64,000 nt of DNA from Chryseobacterium sp. Bi04 (GTDB lineage Bacteria > Bacteroidota > Bacteroidia > Flavobacteriales > Weeksellaceae): contig NZ_CAKKLP010000002.1 in NCBI RefSeq assembly GCF_918698085.1, positions 186,001 to 250,000 of the forward strand, written 5' to 3'. Made by a program: the position numbers and the translations under genes. Position 1 is the stretch's first letter, and each line of letters starts with the position of its first letter. Positions 62,297-64,000 of this stretch are shown here, in pieces. The notes beneath the pieces are model-generated. The model ran no database searches and was not told the DNA's origin. It saw only the letters and a list, made by a program, of their open reading frames with translations.

Positions 62297-63025
62297 ATGA
62301 AAACAGTATATCATAAAGCAGATTCAAGAGGCCATGCCGATCATGGTTGGTTAAATTCATACCATACATTCAGTTTTGCAAACTATCAAAACAGAGAAAG
62401 AACAAACTTTGGTGTTTTGAGAGTATTGAATGATGATACCGTTTCTCAGGGAATGGGATTCGGAACACACCCGCACAGAGATATGGAAATTATATCCATT
62501 CCTTTAGAGGGAGATCTGGAACATAAAGATTCAATGGGAACTACAGCAGTGATCAAAAAAGGAGAGATTCAGGTGATGAGTGCCGGAACCGGTGTAATGC
62601 ACAGCGAATACAATAAAAATAAAGATGAAGCGGTAAAATTTCTACAGATCTGGATTTTTCCTAAAGAAGTGAACGTTGAACCTAGATATGATCAGAAAAG
62701 CATTAAAGAAGGAGAAAAGATCAACGGGTTCCAACAGATTTTATCACCCAATAAAAACGATGACGGAGTTTGGATCCATCAGGATGCATGGTTTAATCTG
62801 GCTAACTTTAAAAAAGGAAACGGTAAAAACTATATGCTCAACAAAAAAGGAAACGGAGTCTATGCTTTTGTTTTAAAAGGAAGCGCTAAAGTGGGGGACC
62901 GTATCCTCAATGAAAGAGATGGTTTGGGAATCTGGGATACCCAAAGCTTTACTATTGAAGCAGTGGAAGACACGGAAGTATTATTAATGGAAGTGCCAAT
63001 GGAATTGCCGGCCTATCTTAAATAA
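62297..63025 (+). CDS. Pirin-family protein
   Basis: 242 residues. The cupin metal motifs are evident: FGTHPHRDMEIISIPLEGDLEHKDSMG and MSAGTGVMHSEYNKN, which supply the His/His/His/Glu iron ligands. LQIWIFPKEVNVEPRYDQK is the usual link to the second cupin. Some bacterial pirins are quercetinases or modulate redox enzymes; the physiological substrate is unclear. 104 bp upstream of an FMN reductase gene. Confidence 0.93.
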   Translation: MKTVYHKADSRGHADHGWLNSYHTFSFANYQNRERTNFGVLRVLNDDTVSQGMGFGTHPHRDMEIISIPLEGDLEHKDSMGTTAVIKKGEIQVMSAGTGVMHSEYNKNKDEAVKFLQIWIFPKEVNVEPRYDQKSIKEGEKINGFQQILSPNKNDDGVWIHQDAWFNLANFKKGNGKNYMLNKKGNGVYAFVLKGSAKVGDRILNERDGLGIWDTQSFTIEAVEDTEVLLMEVPMELPAYLK

Positions 63026-63129
63026 AAAACTAAATTCGTATCCTTAAAAAATAAAAATAATATGAAATTACCATCAACGAAAATTCTTGCAGATAGTGAT
63101 TTCATATAACAGAAAAATAAATACTACAT

Positions 63130-63681
63130 ATGAAAATTTTAGCAATAGCGGGAAGTAATTCTGAGGCTTCAATGAACAAGCAGTTAGTGGCCTATGCATC
63201 AACATTATTTGAAAATGCAGAAGTAGAAGTAGTGGATCTTAATCCTTTCGAAATGCCTATCTATAAGCATGAGAGAGAATTAGCAGGAGGAGTTCCTAAG
63301 GAAGCTCATGATTTTGCAGCCAAAATTGATGGTGCAAACGTATTGTTGGTTTCTTTGGGAGAACATAACGGAACCTATTCCACGGCATTTAAAAATGTGT
63401 TTGATTGGGTATCGAGAATTAAAGACAGAACCGTATGGAATGAAGTACCTATGTTATTGATGTCTACATCCCCTGGAGGTAGAGGAGGAGCCGGAGTTTT
63501 GGAAGCAGCATCAAAGCGTTTCCCTTTTCACGGTGGAAATGTAGTGGAAACATTCTCACTTCCTTTCTTTAATGATAATTTTGATAAAGCGGGTCAGAAA
63601 ATTTCTAACGAAGAGAAAGACAGCGAATTAAAAGAAAAAATTAAGAAGATTGCAGCCATTGAATCAATCCTTGAAAAATAG
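63130..63681 (+). CDS. NADPH-dependent FMN reductase family protein
   Basis: 183 residues. KILAIAGSNSEASMNKQLVAYA is the phosphate loop of flavodoxin-like NADPH-dependent FMN reductases, followed by VDLNPFEMPIY, the flavin loop VSLGEHNGTYSTAFKNVFDWVSR and STSPGGRGGAGVLEAA. It is a soluble reductase of quinones, nitro compounds or azo dyes using FMN. Follows the pirin gene, with which it is often found in this phylum; a short 15-codon frame (63062-63109) stands between them. Confidence 0.9.
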   Translation: MKILAIAGSNSEASMNKQLVAYASTLFENAEVEVVDLNPFEMPIYKHERELAGGVPKEAHDFAAKIDGANVLLVSLGEHNGTYSTAFKNVFDWVSRIKDRTVWNEVPMLLMSTSPGGRGGAGVLEAASKRFPFHGGNVVETFSLPFFNDNFDKAGQKISNEEKDSELKEKIKKIAAIESILEK

Positions 63682-63684
63682 AAT

Positions 63685-63714
63685 TTGAATATTCATTTAA
63701 AATTACTATTTTTG
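63685..63714 (+). promoter_or_regulatory. Promoter of a very short transcript
   Basis: TTG at 63685-63687, 19-bp spacer, TATTTTTG at 63707-63714: exact consensus of the Bacteroidota promoter. Transcription should start near 63720. Confidence 0.65.
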
Positions 63715-63728
63715 CAAAAAGAAAAGAG

Positions 63729-63803
63729 ATGAAAATTCAGACCTCCTATAAACAATGTTTTTCTGATAAAGGGAAAACTGTGGGCTCTGAAATTCTGAGA
63801 TAA
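63729..63803 (+). CDS. Possible 24-residue peptide
   Basis: Small frame with ATG at 63729 and stop TAA at 63801-63803, protein beginning MKIQTSYKQCFSDKGKTVGS and ending EILR. It is the only content between a consensus promoter and a strong terminator. It could be a genuine micropeptide, or the transcript could be a small RNA with a fortuitous frame. No homologue is recognised. Confidence 0.4.
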   Translation: MKIQTSYKQCFSDKGKTVGSEILR

Positions 63804-63810
63804 AATAACG

Positions 63811-63843
63811 GCCGATAATCTGAAAAGATTGTCGGCTTTTTTG
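63811..63843 (+). terminator. Terminator of the micro transcription unit
   Basis: 11-bp stem GCCGATAATCT / AGATTGTCGGC (one G-U pair), GAAA loop, followed by a run of T. Very well formed. Confidence 0.85.
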
Positions 63844-64000
63844 TTTTCTAAATTGAATATAAAAAGTAATTATTAAAATAAAATGTACCAATATACTCAT
63901 GTACCAATTGACCAATTCTCCGGTTTCCAAAGTGAAGCTATTGTTACATTGCTAAACTGATATATTGTTACATTATTAAATTATTAAACATGAGCAACAC

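Larger units (their letters stand above)
63682..64000. other. Right-edge intergenic region with a micro transcription unit
   Basis: About 320 bp: a consensus promoter, a 24-codon frame and a terminator (listed separately), followed by AT-rich sequence. At 63990 an ATG (ATG AGC AAC) reaches the window edge and may begin another gene, but only three codons are visible. Confidence 0.4.

Noticed and set aside
63706..63930. 74-codon minus-strand frame near the right edge
   Set aside because: It passes through the terminator hairpin and the promoter of the micro transcription unit and has no signal of its own.
1..64000. CRISPR arrays, tRNA or rRNA genes, prophage and insertion sequences
   Set aside because: No regularly spaced repeats, no tRNA-like arms or conserved rRNA segments, and no transposase, integrase or phage structural genes were recognised on either strand.

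Overview
The window is a stretch of chromosome from a member of the Bacteroidota, class Flavobacteriia, most likely a Chryseobacterium or close relative (Weeksellaceae). The evidence is a low-GC, AT-rich intergenic composition, Bacteroidota -7 promoter boxes (TANNTTTG, in three cases with a TTG element 19-20 bp upstream), a SusC/SusD pair with GH97 and GH13 starch enzymes, a type IX secretion (T9SS) sorting domain, surface proteins with the GINTxxPxATLDVNG motif, and many small secreted proteins beginning MKK. No rRNA, tRNA, CRISPR array, phage or insertion sequence was seen.

Layout. 0-5.4 kb: the 5' end of an acyl-CoA thioesterase, an ArsC/Spx-like protein, a six-cysteine peptide with a double-glycine leader, the leftward set idi - secreted protein - gcvT, then a HAD phosphatase, a serA-like dehydrogenase and mscL. 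5.5-12.4 kb: an AraC regulator divergent from an aldo/keto reductase, the bifunctional NAD(P)HX repair enzyme, a yidD-lgt pair in which Lgt carries an extra N-terminal domain, and rarA. 12.4-18.2 kb: a small secreted protein, a DUF2339 membrane protein, and two paralogous surface proteins on either side of pheA. 18.3-25.4 kb: a 48-bp perfect palindrome, a hotdog thioesterase, dnaA, a low-molecular-weight phosphatase, an RsmI-like methyltransferase, DUF4349 and DUF962 proteins. 24.5-33 kb: an iron/efflux locus (AraC regulator, TolC, HlyD/EmrA, MFS/EmrB, TonB-dependent siderophore receptor, siderophore-interacting reductase) with two well-formed promoters. 33-37 kb: a methyltransferase, a possible structured RNA, a membrane-protein gene broken by one in-frame TAG, and metG.

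37.3-61.9 kb is a starch-utilisation locus in two halves: susC-susD and a GH97 alpha-glucosidase on the left, and a GH13 amylase, an NTF2-like protein and a maltose-type MFS symporter on the right. Between them lie a sterol desaturase-family gene and a 12-kb toxin module: a T9SS-sorted protein, a 3439-residue single-chain SpvB/RHS protein (TcB/TcC-like cocoon) with a variable C-terminal domain that looks like a caspase-type His/Cys hydrolase, and an overlapping lipoprotein that is the likely immunity protein. A 17-bp identical sequence lies just outside both ends of this module. The RHS toxin/immunity pair is the most striking system here.

62-64 kb: dispersed intergenic repeats, a pirin, an FMN-dependent NADPH reductase, a very small promoter - 24-codon ORF - terminator unit, and possibly the first codons of the next gene.

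All functional calls come from reading motifs and recalled family features. No database search was run.
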